DNA from: a gamma proteobacterium SS-5
Lineage (GTDB): Bacteria; Pseudomonadota; Gammaproteobacteria; Chromatiales; Chromatiaceae
Assembly: GCA_009497875.2 (NCBI GenBank)
Contig: CP032508.2
Location: 1,364,001-1,428,000, forward strand
Length of the DNA: 64,000 nucleotides
Direction: 5' to 3'
Position 1 is the stretch's first letter. The number at the start of each line of letters is the position of its first letter. Positions 17,793-26,663 of the stretch are shown one piece after another. The notes beneath the pieces are model-generated. The model ran no database searches. It was given only the letters and a program-made list of their open reading frames with translations, and had not been told where the DNA came from. The position numbers were made by a program, and so were the translations under genes.

Positions 17793-18080
17793 GATCTCTC
17801 TAATCAGGGATGCGGATGGGGTGGACAAGTATAACCACAAGCCCGCCTGTTATTCACGCCCTTTGCGCCGCGACGTGCAATCCTGTGCCGTACCGGTCCC
17901 GTTGCCCGCTACCTGTCAATCGGCAAGGGCCGTCCTGAAACCGGCAGGAGTTTTCCTTTGGCAGGGGCCTGGCAGGCCCGACGCCCCTGGCCCATCGATT
18001 GCTTTTTTCACCTGATGGCCGCACAATGCGCCGCCTGCAAAAACTCCCCAACCCTGAACACATCACAAAGAGGACAGATC

Positions 18081-18722
18081 ATGCGTTTGATTCTTTTGGG
18101 CGCCCCCGGCGCTGGTAAAGGCACCGTGGCCAAGCTGCTCACGGCAATGGACGGTTCGGTACAGATCTCCACCGGCGACATACTGCGCGCCGCAGTCAAG
18201 GCCGGTACCGAGCTGGGCAAAAAGGCCGAGGCGGCGATGAAGGCCGGTGAGCTGGTCTCCGATGACCTGATCATGGGCATCATGAAGGAGCGCCTGCAAG
18301 AGGCGGATTGCAAGAACGGCTACCTGCTCGACGGCTTCCCCCGCACCATCCCCCAGGCCGAGGCCCTCAAGGGTCTGCTGCTGGAGATCGGTGACGAACT
18401 GGATGCTGCGGTCAATCTCAACGTGCCCCGTGACGTCATCCTGGACCGCCTCACCACCCGCCGCACCTGCGTCGATTGTGGTGCCATCTACAATGTCAAG
18501 TCCAACCCGCCCAAGGAAGAAGGCAAGTGCGACAAATGCGGCGGTGCCGTGGTGCAGCGCGACGACGAGACCGAAGAGGCCATTTCCAAGCGTCTGGATG
18601 TATTCACCGAACAGACCGCCCCGCTGGTGGGTTTTTACGAGAAGGAAGGCCTGCTGCTGGACATCAACGCCACCTCCAGTGATGCCGTGGTGGAAAGTAT
18701 CCGCGCACATCTGGCCAAGTAA
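18081..18722 (+). CDS. adk: Adenylate kinase (zinc-LID type)
   Basis: Interconverts ATP+AMP and 2 ADP. It has 213 residues, P-loop [12 protein letters not shown] at the N-terminus, the AMP-binding segment [13 protein letters not shown], and a LID domain carrying four cysteines (CVDC and CDKC), the structural zinc site seen in many bacteria but not E. coli. ATG 18081 has GAGGA upstream. An in-frame ATG 123 bases upstream lacks family similarity and is not used. It is monocistronic, divergent from pilB. Confidence 0.96.
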   Translation: MRLILLGAPGAGKGTVAKLLTAMDGSVQISTGDILRAAVKAGTELGKKAEAAMKAGELVSDDLIMGIMKERLQEADCKNGYLLDGFPRTIPQAEALKGLLLEIGDELDAAVNLNVPRDVILDRLTTRRTCVDCGAIYNVKSNPPKEEGKCDKCGGAVVQRDDETEEAISKRLDVFTEQTAPLVGFYEKEGLLLDINATSSDAVVESIRAHLAK

Positions 18723-18838
18723 GGTAGTCTCTATTCCAGCAAAGTTGGAACCCAGGATCATGGGGCATGGAGAGTCTGCTTGCCCCTGATCCTGACCCTA
18801 ACTGCCATCCTGAGAACCCACAAATCCCGGCCAATCGA

Positions 18839-18920
18839 ATAGGGCGGCCCGTGGCCGCCGCGCAACCACTAGGGGCAGTCTTCATGGCTGTGGCTTGGCG
18901 GCGGACGCGGCCCGTCCTAT
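18839..18920. repeat. GC-rich inverted repeat R3, diverged copy
   Basis: Arms ATAGGGCGGCCCGTGGCCGC and GCGGACGCGGCCCGTCCTAT enclose an unrelated centre. It is the same family as the arms inside the tandem repeats at 35.6-36.1 and 40.6-42.3 kb. It lies between adk and a convergent small membrane protein gene. Confidence 0.7.
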
Positions 18921-18933
18921 GTCCTCCCAGGGC

Positions 18934-19137
18934 TCAATCGAAGGCGCAGCCGGGGGTCTTACCCATCTTCTTCAGGATATTGGCCAGCGGGCAGAAGCCG
19001 GTAAAGGCCGACTGCAGCAGATTCAGGCCGATGAAGGCGGTGAAGAAGTGCCAGTAGGGGTGATGGACATGGCCCAGGCCCAGGGTCAAGAGAATCATGA
19101 AACCGGCAAAGGCAAAGATGATTTTATCTACGTTCAT
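18934..19137 (-). CDS. DUF2892 (YgaP-like) small membrane protein
   Basis: A 67-residue protein with two hydrophobic segments (IIFAFAGFMILLTLGLGHV and FFTAFIGLNLLQSAFTGF), followed by the typical CPLANILKKMGKTP tail of DUF2892 proteins. Such domains occur alone or fused to rhodaneses in sulfur-metabolising bacteria. It is isolated here; a rhodanese is encoded 3.5 kb away but not linked. Confidence 0.8.
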   Translation of the reverse strand: MNVDKIIFAFAGFMILLTLGLGHVHHPYWHFFTAFIGLNLLQSAFTGFCPLANILKKMGKTPGCAFD

Positions 19138-19410
19138 GCAGTAAGCTCCGTTGAATGAAGGAAAGGACGCGGGAATCTTCGCATCGGCAGGGTGAAAGTC
19201 AAGCCAGAGTTGAGGATGCCAGGCTGGGCGGTTGGCTCTGTCGGTGACCTGACGGCTCAGGGCTGATCGCGCCGCAACCGGGCCTGCCAGCAGGCTGCTC
19301 GGGCCGATTGGCTGGGCTTGGTGGGTGATCAGGAAAACCTTTGCCCCTCCGCGCTGATGCAGGTACTCAGGCCATCAACCGCGAAACAAAATCCCATGCA
19401 GGACAGCCCC

Positions 19411-20988
19411 ATGAGCGCGACCCAGCAACACCCTTTGATCGATGCCCTGCGTCGCCCCGAGGCCTGGGCCGGGCTTGGCCCTGTCCCGCAGCGGGTTGAG
19501 CTGATAGAGACCCACATCTCCTGCATCTTTTTGCTGGATGGCCTGGCCTACAAGCTGAAAAAGCCCCTGGATCTGGGCTTTCTCGACTTCTCTACCCCGG
19601 AAAAACGTCGCTTTTGCTGCGAGGAAGAGCTGCGCCTGAATCGCCGCCTGGCAGCGGATGTCTATCTGCAGGTGCTACCCATCTGTGGTAGCGAGGAGAG
19701 CCCTGAGCCCGGCGGCAGCGGCGAGCCCTTCGACTGGCTGCTGCAGATGCGCCGCTTTGACGCCGAGGGCGTGCTGGCCGAGCGGCCCGAACGCCTGGCC
19801 CCCGAGCTGGTACGCCAGATCATCGGCCAGATCGCCCGTTTTCATGCCGCCGCCGCGCCCCTGGAGCCGGATCAGCCCTACGGTCGGCCGGAGCGGGTGC
19901 TGCATCCCATGCAGGAGAATTTCACCCAGTTGCGTCAGTTCACCCAGGAGCCTGAGCTGCTGCGGCCCCTGGTCGAGCTGGAGGCCTGGACCCTGGAGCG
20001 TTTCGAGCGGCTGCGGCCCCTGCTGGAGCAGCGCCGCGAGCAGGGCCATATCCGCGAATGCCATGGCGATCTGCACCTGGGCAACATGGTGCTGGAGGCC
20101 GAGCGGCCGATCATCTTCGATGGCATAGAGTTCAACCCGGCCCTGCGCTGGATCGACTGCCTGAATGACCTGGCCTTTCTGCTCATGGACCTGCGCCACC
20201 AAGGGCGGGCCGATCTGGCCCATCTCGCCCTGGATGAATACCTACAGCAGTCCGGCGACTTTGCCGGTGTGCCGCTGCTGGACTTCTATCAATGCTACCG
20301 CGCCCTGGTACGCGCCAAGGTCAGCGCCATTCGCCTCAGCCAGGCCGAGCTGGATCAGGCCAGCCGCCAGTCTATCCAGCGCGACTGCCTGGCCTACATC
20401 CAGCTGGCCGCTGAGTTCACCCGGCCGCAACGCGGGGCGCTGCTCATCAGCCACGGTCTGTCCGGCAGCGGCAAGAGCCACATTGGCCGCCAGCTGTTCG
20501 GCCCCCTGCCGCTGATCCGCCTGCGCTCGGACGTGGAGCGCAAGCGCCTGGCGGGCCTGGCACCGGATCAACGCACGGCATCCGATCTAAATGTCGGGCT
20601 GTATAGCCCGCAGATGACCCGGCGTACCTTTGATCATCTGGCGCAGCTGACAGAAAGCCTGCTCGGCTGCGACCAGCTGCTGCTGATCGACGCCACCTTC
20701 CTCAAGGCCTCGGTGCGCCAGCGCTTCCGTCAGCTGGCCGAAGGACTGGGTGTGGCGTTTTATATCCTGGAATTTCAGCGCAGCCCGCAGCAGCTGGCGC
20801 AGAACATCCAGCGCCGTCTGGCCAAGGGGCTGGACGCCTCGGACGCCGATTTTGGGGTGCTGCAACAGCAGTTGCAGCAGGATGAGCCCCTCAGCGCCGA
20901 GGAGCAGGCCCTGAGCATTCCAGTGCCCCTGGACGGGGTCGAGGGCCTGCTCACCGAGCTAAGGCGGCGCTTGCGACTTCCGCAGTAA
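19411..20988 (+). CDS. Fused aminoglycoside-phosphotransferase-like and P-loop kinase protein
   Basis: A 525-residue two-domain protein. The first half (to about 335) is an APH/protein-kinase-like fold with ECHGDLHLGNMVL (catalytic loop) and IIFDGIEFNPALRWID (metal-binding Asp). The second half (about 345-520) is a zeta-toxin/gluconate-kinase-like P-loop ATPase with ISHGLSGSGKSHIGRQL, then LIDATFLKASVRQRF. This corresponds to the COG2187-COG0645 fusion found in many proteobacteria; its substrate is unknown, and antibiotic resistance should not be assumed. The start at 19411 has AGGA 8 nt upstream. Confidence 0.82.
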   Translation: MSATQQHPLIDALRRPEAWAGLGPVPQRVELIETHISCIFLLDGLAYKLKKPLDLGFLDFSTPEKRRFCCEEELRLNRRLAADVYLQVLPICGSEESPEPGGSGEPFDWLLQMRRFDAEGVLAERPERLAPELVRQIIGQIARFHAAAAPLEPDQPYGRPERVLHPMQENFTQLRQFTQEPELLRPLVELEAWTLERFERLRPLLEQRREQGHIRECHGDLHLGNMVLEAERPIIFDGIEFNPALRWIDCLNDLAFLLMDLRHQGRADLAHLALDEYLQQSGDFAGVPLLDFYQCYRALVRAKVSAIRLSQAELDQASRQSIQRDCLAYIQLAAEFTRPQRGALLISHGLSGSGKSHIGRQLFGPLPLIRLRSDVERKRLAGLAPDQRTASDLNVGLYSPQMTRRTFDHLAQLTESLLGCDQLLLIDATFLKASVRQRFRQLAEGLGVAFYILEFQRSPQQLAQNIQRRLAKGLDASDADFGVLQQQLQQDEPLSAEEQALSIPVPLDGVEGLLTELRRRLRLPQ

Positions 20989-21002
20989 CCGAATGGGAAT
21001 GG

Positions 21003-21342
21003 GACGCAGAGGACGCAAAGCAGCGCAAAGGACGCAGAGAAGAATGAATGGGTAGGTGGCGTGGTGCGCGGCATCCGTTCGTCCTCAAGGGGTGGTTCTG
21101 GAATGATTTGTCGCGCAGGCGTGACAAAGGCACGCCACTATTTTGGCGCGCTAACTGTCACTCACCAAGACAAAAGGGTCGCTCGTGCATCCGGCAGGGT
21201 CGGCCTCCCGCAGGCCTTACCGTGAAACTCGCGGCTGGCGGCTGGCTTGACGTGCGGCCGCGCCCGCCGCTGCGCTGCATCCGGGCTACGGCCTTGCAAC
21301 TCTCGTGTCCTTTGCGTTTTCTTTGCGCCCTTTGCGATCCGA
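21003..21342. repeat. Intergenic stretch bounded by inverted CGCAAAGG-type repeats
   Basis: The gap between the fused kinase and the cupin gene (372 bp) has no supported gene. Its left edge (21003-21043) reads GACGCAGAGGACGCAAAGCA and its right edge (21308-21342) reads TCCTTTGCGTTTTCTTTGCG. These are inverted copies of the CGCAAAGG/GACGC motif that recurs near 35.6, 40.7-42.2 and 49.8-52.0 kb. The centre includes CTGCATCCGGGCTAC, another dispersed motif. Confidence 0.6.
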
Positions 21343-21360
21343 TTTTAGCTCCCCGCAGGG

Positions 21361-21729
21361 TTAGAACGCATCATCCAACAACTCCGTATCCCCATGGCTA
21401 TAGGCCGGGCTGCAGCAGCAGAGCACGCGCAGCGGTTCCTGGCCGGTGTTGCTCAGGCTGTGGGCGCTGCCGGGCGGGATCAGGATTGTGTCGCCGGGCT
21501 GGATGGCGAAGCGCTCGTCGCCCAGGCGCATCCGCCCCTGACCGGCGCTGATGTGGTATAGCTCTTCGCTTTGTCGATGGCGGTGCAGGGCGGTGTGCTG
21601 GCCGGGTAGCAGCAGGGCCTCGGCCAGGCTTTGGTTTCGGTTGCCATGCCGCTGGGGGTGCATCAGCTCGCGGATCTCTGAGCCGTCCTTGGTGCGGTAG
21701 GGCAGGATCTCGGCATAGGCGGTCTTCAC
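21361..21729 (-). CDS. Cupin-domain protein
   Basis: A single-domain small cupin, 122 residues. Metal-binding motif 1 is visible as HRHRQSEELYHISAGQGRM (His, His, Glu) and motif 2 as PGDTILIPPGSAHSLSN (His). Substrate unknown; related proteins are sugar isomerases or mannose-6-phosphate isomerase-like. It lies 9 bp downstream of the DMT transporter gene, so co-transcription is likely. Confidence 0.85.
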   Translation of the reverse strand: MKTAYAEILPYRTKDGSEIRELMHPQRHGNRNQSLAEALLLPGQHTALHRHRQSEELYHISAGQGRMRLGDERFAIQPGDTILIPPGSAHSLSNTGQEPLRVLCCCSPAYSHGDTELLDDAF

Positions 21730-21738
21730 GGGTGCTCC

Positions 21739-22614
21739 TCAGATGATGATAAAGGCCACCCCCAGCACCATGAGCAGGGCGGCGGGCAGGTTGCGTTTCA
21801 GGTTGGCCTCCTTGAACCACCAGGCACCGATGAGGATGCCAAACAGCAGGCTGGTGCGCTTCACCGCTACCATGTAGGCCGCCTCCACCAGGCTTACGGC
21901 GATGAAATGGGTGACCACCATGAGCGCCATCAGGCCGGCCACCGCCAGCGCGGGCAGGGGTCTGCGCCACAGGGCGCTGATCGCTCGGGGCTGGGTGGTC
22001 AGTACCAGCAGCAGGGCCGCCGTGCCGACCAGAACAAAATAGAAGGCACCGAAGGCCGACGAGGGCGGGATGAACTGCATCGCCTTTTTGCTGGCGCTGA
22101 GGGTAAAGCTGTAGATCAGCGCCGCGCCCAGCATCATCAGGGAGCCGGGGTTGTGGAACATGGCCAGCAGGGGAGAGAACAGCGTACGCAAGCGCAACCG
22201 GTCGAACAGGTGCAGGTTGAGCAGCCAGGCCCCCAGGGTGATCAGCGCTATGCCGCCCAGGCCGTTGGCGGAGACCTGCTCGCCCAGCAGCAGCCAGCCG
22301 GTCAGTATGGCGAATACCGGGGTGAAGGAGAGATAGGGCAGGGTCAGGGCCAGGGGGTAGTCGCGGATCGCCTTCATGTAGAGCAGCATGGCGGCCAGCT
22401 CCAGCAGCACCAGCAGGGCCATCCACTGCCAGAAGGCGGCGGGCGCATCGGCCAGGGGCACCTGGGGCAGCAGGGGCAGCAGCAACAGGCCGCTGAGGCT
22501 GAAGCGTATCAGCACCAGCTCGCGCGCGCTGTAGCCCTGCAGATAGCGCTTGGCCAGGGCATCGGAGCCGGCCAAGGCCAGGGCGCAGATGAGGGTGATG
22601 AAGAGCCAGCTCAT
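21739..22614 (-). CDS. EamA/DMT-family transporter
   Basis: A 291-residue protein with about ten hydrophobic segments in two EamA repeats, the layout of drug/metabolite exporters. Motifs include LSFTPVFAILTGWLLLGEQVS in the first repeat. Substrate unknown; many relatives export amino acids or nucleosides. It overlaps no neighbour. The cupin gene follows at 9 bp and a rhodanese gene lies 29 bp upstream on the same strand, suggesting one transcript. Confidence 0.85.
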   Translation of the reverse strand: MSWLFITLICALALAGSDALAKRYLQGYSARELVLIRFSLSGLLLLPLLPQVPLADAPAAFWQWMALLVLLELAAMLLYMKAIRDYPLALTLPYLSFTPVFAILTGWLLLGEQVSANGLGGIALITLGAWLLNLHLFDRLRLRTLFSPLLAMFHNPGSLMMLGAALIYSFTLSASKKAMQFIPPSSAFGAFYFVLVGTAALLLVLTTQPRAISALWRRPLPALAVAGLMALMVVTHFIAVSLVEAAYMVAVKRTSLLFGILIGAWWFKEANLKRNLPAALLMVLGVAFIII

Positions 22615-22643
22615 GGCCTGTCCCCGGCGACAGGCAAGGCGTG

Positions 22644-23078
22644 CTATTTACGCTTGCGGCTGACCGGGAAGTTGGCATTCTGCCAGGCCAGGATGCCGCC
22701 GCGCAGGTTGAATACCCGGCTGAAGCCGGCCTTGCGCAGTATGCGGCAGGCAGAGGCGGACTGGGCCCCGGAGTTGCAGCTGAGGATCAGGGGTCTCTCC
22801 TGATACTTGCGCAGGCTGTCGATCTGCCCGGCGAAGCCGCTCATGGGGATATTCCTGGCGTTGATGATGTGGGCCTTGTTGAAGTCCGCCGCCGGGCGCA
22901 CGTCGATCACCAGGGCCTCCTCGTTATTGATCAGCTCGGTGGCACCGCTGGGGTCCACCGTATCCTTGCCGCTGCCGCCGCTGATGATGTCCTGGATCAG
23001 CAGGGACAGGACAAGGATAAAGCCCCCCACCAGCAGGTAGTGGTTGGCGGCGAAATCGAGCAGTTGTTGCGTGGCCAT
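22644..23078 (-). CDS. Membrane-anchored rhodanese-like sulfurtransferase
   Basis: A 144-residue protein. One N-terminal membrane anchor (YLLVGGFILVLSLLIQDII) is followed by a single rhodanese domain with active-site loop CNSGAQSAS (Cys persulfide) and VIDVRPAADFNKAHIINA. Resembles YibN, which in many gammaproteobacteria lies near grxC-secB and gpmI; here gpmI is 650 bp away on the other strand. Likely moves sulfane sulfur at the membrane. Confidence 0.87.
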   Translation of the reverse strand: MATQQLLDFAANHYLLVGGFILVLSLLIQDIISGGSGKDTVDPSGATELINNEEALVIDVRPAADFNKAHIINARNIPMSGFAGQIDSLRKYQERPLILSCNSGAQSASACRILRKAGFSRVFNLRGGILAWQNANFPVSRKRK

Positions 23079-23194
23079 GGTGTCTGGGTTCTTGGTTAGG
23101 GTGTAGGTCAGGGTGGTCGCTTTGCCCTTCGGCTTCGCTCAGGGAGCCAGGCTAGGCCCAGCGAGTAGGTCCGCTCAGCCAGCCCTTGCCGGGG

Positions 23195-23548
23195 CTAATG
23201 GTTGCAGAAGACCTGCTTCATCATGCCGATGAGTTGCAGGGTGCGGGCGTCGCCTACCCGGTAATAGACCCGATTGGCGTCCTTGCGCGAGGCGAGGATA
23301 CCCTTTTCCCGCAGGATTGCCAGATGCTGGGAGATATTGCTCTGCGAGGTGCCGACGCGCTCCACTATGTCCTGCACGCTGACCTCGCGGTCCCCCAGCA
23401 CGCAGAGGATCTTCAGCCGCAGCGGATGGGACATGGCCTTGAGGGCGCGGGAGGCGCGGTCTATGTCCTCATCGCCCTGCAGCAGGTCTTCGTAGTCGTC
23501 CTCTGCGGGGCTGGCCTCCGCTGCGGCTGGGTCAAGATCAGGCACCAT
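23195..23548 (-). CDS. ArsR-family transcriptional regulator
   Basis: A 117-residue winged-helix repressor. The core SHPLRLKILCVLGDREVSVQ and the recognition helix region TSQSNISQHLAILREKGI are typical ArsR/SmtB. An acidic N-terminal extension (about 1-30) is unusual. There is a single Cys in the core (about 55) and a C-terminal QVFCNH; no ELCVCD-type metal motif, so metal sensing is not supported. An SqrR/BigR-like sulfide sensor would need two cysteines, which are roughly available. The upstream 23550-23620 is AT-rich and divergent from gpmI. Confidence 0.87.
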   Translation of the reverse strand: MVPDLDPAAAEASPAEDDYEDLLQGDEDIDRASRALKAMSHPLRLKILCVLGDREVSVQDIVERVGTSQSNISQHLAILREKGILASRKDANRVYYRVGDARTLQLIGMMKQVFCNH

Positions 23549-23729
23549 TCAGAAACTCCTAAATTAAAGGCATAATAATAAAATGATAAAGACTTTTTGC
23601 CGATAATGAAATGAGCACAAGCAGCCAACAGGTACCGAATGGGTACGCGTCCGCCCCCCAGCACAGCGTCCAGACCCGCGCAACCCCGACATTGCAGCGC
23701 CCGGCAAGGCACCACGAGGGGGCTCTGCG

Positions 23730-25319
23730 ATGAAGCCCGGCCCATCCAACCCCCTCTTGCTGCTGTTGATCCTGGACGGCTGGGGGTACCGTGAAGAGAC
23801 CGACGGCAACGCCATCCTGGCGGCGCATACGCCGGTGTGGGATCGCCTTTGGGCCGAGTCTCCGCGCAGCCTGATCCGCACCTCGGGCGCGGCGGTGGGC
23901 CTGCCCGGCGGGCAGATGGGCAACTCCGAGGTAGGGCATCTCAACCTGGGTGCCGGTCGGGTGGTGTATCAGGAGTTCACCCGTGTCAGCCGCTCCATCC
24001 GCACCGGCTCCTTCTTCAGCAACCAGACCCTCACCGGCGCGGTGGACGCGGCCATTGAGCGCGGTTCGGCGCTGCATGTGCTCGGCCTGCTCTCGCCGGG
24101 CGGGGTACACAGCCATGAGGATCAGATCCACGCCATGCTCCGCCTGGCGGTGGAGCGTGGCCTGTCCAGGGTCTATCTGCACGCCTTTCTGGATGGCCGG
24201 GACACCCCGCCGCAGAGCGCCATGGCCTCGCTGCAGGGGGCCGAGGGGCTGTTCGCGCAGCTCGGCCAGGGGCGTATCGCCAGCCTGATTGGCCGTTACT
24301 ATGCGATGGACCGCGACCACCGCTGGCCGCGCATCCAGGCGGCCTATGAGCTGATCAGCGAGGGCCGTGGCGCATTCCGCGCCGACTCCGCCTGCGCCGC
24401 CCTGCAGGCGGCCTATGCGCGGGGCGAGAGCGATGAATTTGTCCAGGCCAGCTGTATCACCGCCGAGGGTGCCGCGCCGCTGACCCTGAACGACGACGAC
24501 GTGGTGGTGTTCATGAACTACCGCTCAGACCGCGCCCGGCAGATCACGCGGCCCTTCATCGAGGCCGATTTCAGCGGCTTTGAGCGCCGTCGATGGCCCC
24601 GCCTGGCGCGTTTTGTCAGTCTCACCGAATACAGCAGGGAGTTCGACATCCCCATCGCCTACCCGCCGGAGCGGCTGCACAACGTATTGGGCGAGACCAT
24701 CGCCAAGCAGGGCCTGCGCCAGCTGCGCCTTGCGGAGACGGAGAAATACGCCCACGTCACCTTCTTCTTCAACGGTGGCCGCGAGGAGCCCTTCGACGGC
24801 GAAGAGCGTATCCTGGTCGCCTCGCCCCAGGTCGCCACCTACGACCAGCGGCCGCAGATGAGCGCCGCCGAGGTCACCGAGCGGCTGCTGCAGGCCATCC
24901 AGGCCGAGCGCTACGATGTCATCATCTGCAACTACGCCAACCCGGACATGGTCGGCCACAGCGGCAACCTGGAGGCCACCCGCTGCGCCATAGAGGCGCT
25001 GGATGCCTGTCTTGGCCAGGTCGTGCAGGCCCTGCGCGCCAGCGGTGGGCAGATGCTGATCAGCGCCGATCACGGCAATGCCGAGCAGATGATCGACCGG
25101 CGCAACCAGCAGCCGCACACCGCCCACACCAGCAACCCGGTGCCCCTGGTGTATGTTGGCCCGCGTCGGCTGCGGCTGGCGCAGCAGGGTGCCCTGTGCG
25201 ACATTGCCCCGACCCTGTTACAGCTGATGGGCCTGAAACAACCGGCCGAAATGAGCGGCCAGGGCCTGATTCAGGACCAAGAGCAAGATCCACACAGAGC
25301 GAGCGAGACAGCGCCTTGA
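23730..25319 (+). CDS. gpmI: Phosphoglycerate mutase, cofactor-independent
   Basis: Interconverts 3- and 2-phosphoglycerate with two Mn ions. It has 529 residues (family about 510). The N-terminal motif [12 protein letters not shown], catalytic Ser in [25 protein letters not shown] and the C-terminal metal site [11 protein letters not shown] with [15 protein letters not shown] are all present. Its stop overlaps the TTG start of envC (TTGA), so envC is probably coupled. Confidence 0.96.
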   Translation: MKPGPSNPLLLLLILDGWGYREETDGNAILAAHTPVWDRLWAESPRSLIRTSGAAVGLPGGQMGNSEVGHLNLGAGRVVYQEFTRVSRSIRTGSFFSNQTLTGAVDAAIERGSALHVLGLLSPGGVHSHEDQIHAMLRLAVERGLSRVYLHAFLDGRDTPPQSAMASLQGAEGLFAQLGQGRIASLIGRYYAMDRDHRWPRIQAAYELISEGRGAFRADSACAALQAAYARGESDEFVQASCITAEGAAPLTLNDDDVVVFMNYRSDRARQITRPFIEADFSGFERRRWPRLARFVSLTEYSREFDIPIAYPPERLHNVLGETIAKQGLRQLRLAETEKYAHVTFFFNGGREEPFDGEERILVASPQVATYDQRPQMSAAEVTERLLQAIQAERYDVIICNYANPDMVGHSGNLEATRCAIEALDACLGQVVQALRASGGQMLISADHGNAEQMIDRRNQQPHTAHTSNPVPLVYVGPRRLRLAQQGALCDIAPTLLQLMGLKQPAEMSGQGLIQDQEQDPHRASETAP

Positions 25320-26494
25320 AGCCAACCCGACCGAACCGCAGCAGGCCAGCCGCGCAAGCAGGACGCGCCGGGTGGGTCAGCGCCTGCCTGCTGCTGTTGC
25401 TCGCCTGCTGGCCCCTGGCGGCGGCACAGATCGACGAGCAGCAGGCCAAGCTGGAGCAGTTGCGTCAGCGCATCGCCCGCCTGACCGAAGACCTGCACCT
25501 GGACCGCAACCGCCTGGACAGCTATCAGAATGAACTGCGCGAGATCGAGCGCAACATCTCCCAGCACAAATTTACCCTGAAGGACCTGGAGGGCAGCCTG
25601 CAACGGCGTCAGCGGCTGCTGGAGCGGCTGGAGCCACGGGAGCAGCAGCAACTGCAGCGGCTGCAGCGCCACCAGCGCCTGCTGGCCCAGCAGCTGCGCG
25701 CCGCCTGGCTGATGGGCGAGCAGAACCGGCTGAAGATGCTGCTCAACCAGCAGGACCCGAGCCGCATCGCCCGCCTGCTCAAATACCACGAATACCTGAA
25801 CCGGGCGCGCAGCCGCAAGATGCAGCAACTGCGTGGCCTGCTGCAAGAGCTGGAGCAGACCCGCCGCAGCCTGGACGAGGAACGCCAGCGCATGGCCGAG
25901 CTGCGCGGCCAGGCCCTGCAGCGTCAGCAGCAGCTGGAGCGGGACAAGGCCCAGCGCGCCGCCCTGCTGGAGAAACTGGCCGCCGAGATCCAGGACAAGG
26001 ATAAGCAACTGAACAACCTCAAGCGCAACGAGGCCAATCTCAAACAACTGGTCAGTCAGCTGCAACAAACCCTCCAGGAGCTGGCCGTGCAGCAAAGCCA
26101 GAAGACCCCCTTCGGTGATCACAAGGGGCGCATGTCCTGGCCGGTAAAGGGCCGACTCGGTGCCCGCTTCGGCTCGCCCAGGGCCGGCGGCATCCGCTGG
26201 GACGGGGTCTTTCTGCGCGCCAGCGAGGGCAGTCAGGTAGCGGCCATCCAGCCCGGTCGGGTGGCCTTTGCCGACTGGTTGCGCGGCTACGGCCTGCTGC
26301 TGATCATCGACCACGGCGAGGGCTACATGAGCCTCTACGGCCACAACCAGAGCCTGTTCAAAAAGGTGGGCGAGACGGTGACCCAGGGCGAGACCCTAGC
26401 CCAATCCGGCAGCGCCAGCCTGCACGGCCAGGGCATCTACTTCGGCATCCGCCACAACGGCAAACCGCTGGATCCGGCGGGTTGGTGCCGTTGA
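25316..26494 (+). CDS. envC: Murein hydrolase activator EnvC-like (degenerate LytM)
   Basis: Periplasmic activator of amidases (AmiA/B) during septum splitting. It has 392 residues from a TTG start overlapping the gpmI stop. A signal segment ([17 protein letters not shown]) leads to a long coiled coil (about 40-265, very rich in Gln, Arg and Leu) and then a LytM/M23 domain (about 275-390). The LytM zinc ligands are missing: the usual HxGxD is IRWDGVFL here, so it is non-catalytic, as in E. coli EnvC. The frame is open well upstream inside gpmI, but that part is not real coding. ctpA follows. Confidence 0.92.
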   Translation: MKPTRPNRSRPAAQAGRAGWVSACLLLLLACWPLAAAQIDEQQAKLEQLRQRIARLTEDLHLDRNRLDSYQNELREIERNISQHKFTLKDLEGSLQRRQRLLERLEPREQQQLQRLQRHQRLLAQQLRAAWLMGEQNRLKMLLNQQDPSRIARLLKYHEYLNRARSRKMQQLRGLLQELEQTRRSLDEERQRMAELRGQALQRQQQLERDKAQRAALLEKLAAEIQDKDKQLNNLKRNEANLKQLVSQLQQTLQELAVQQSQKTPFGDHKGRMSWPVKGRLGARFGSPRAGGIRWDGVFLRASEGSQVAAIQPGRVAFADWLRGYGLLLIIDHGEGYMSLYGHNQSLFKKVGETVTQGETLAQSGSASLHGQGIYFGIRHNGKPLDPAGWCR

Positions 26495-26495
26495 T

Positions 26496-26602
26496 CAGAA
26501 GACAGAAGACGGAGGACAGAAGACAGATTTTCGCGTCGCTGCGCGACATATTAAGTAAAAACTGGCGCGAAGCGCCTCTGTCTTCTGTCTTCCGTCCTCT
26601 GT
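26496..26602. repeat. R2 element between envC and ctpA
   Basis: It runs from AGAAGACAGAAGACGGAGG to TCTTCTGTCTTCCGTCCTCT, near-perfect inverted arms. Inside are the hairpins GTCGC-TGC-GCGAC and GGCGC-GAA-GCGCC, in the order opposite to the copy at 60581, i.e. the same element inverted. It starts directly after the envC stop and may separate envC expression from ctpA. Confidence 0.75.
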
Positions 26603-26663
26603 GGCTAACTGCTCTTTTTAGGATAAAATCCCTGACCATTCACCTATAGCCTGCGAAACCGCC

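Noticed and set aside
19411-20988. Aminoglycoside resistance gene
   Set aside because: The APH-like half is fused to a P-loop kinase in a family widespread in chromosomes; no evidence for drug modification.
24593-25315. N-terminal extension of envC inside gpmI
   Set aside because: It is a shadow frame of gpmI; the signal peptide of EnvC begins after the TTG at 25316.
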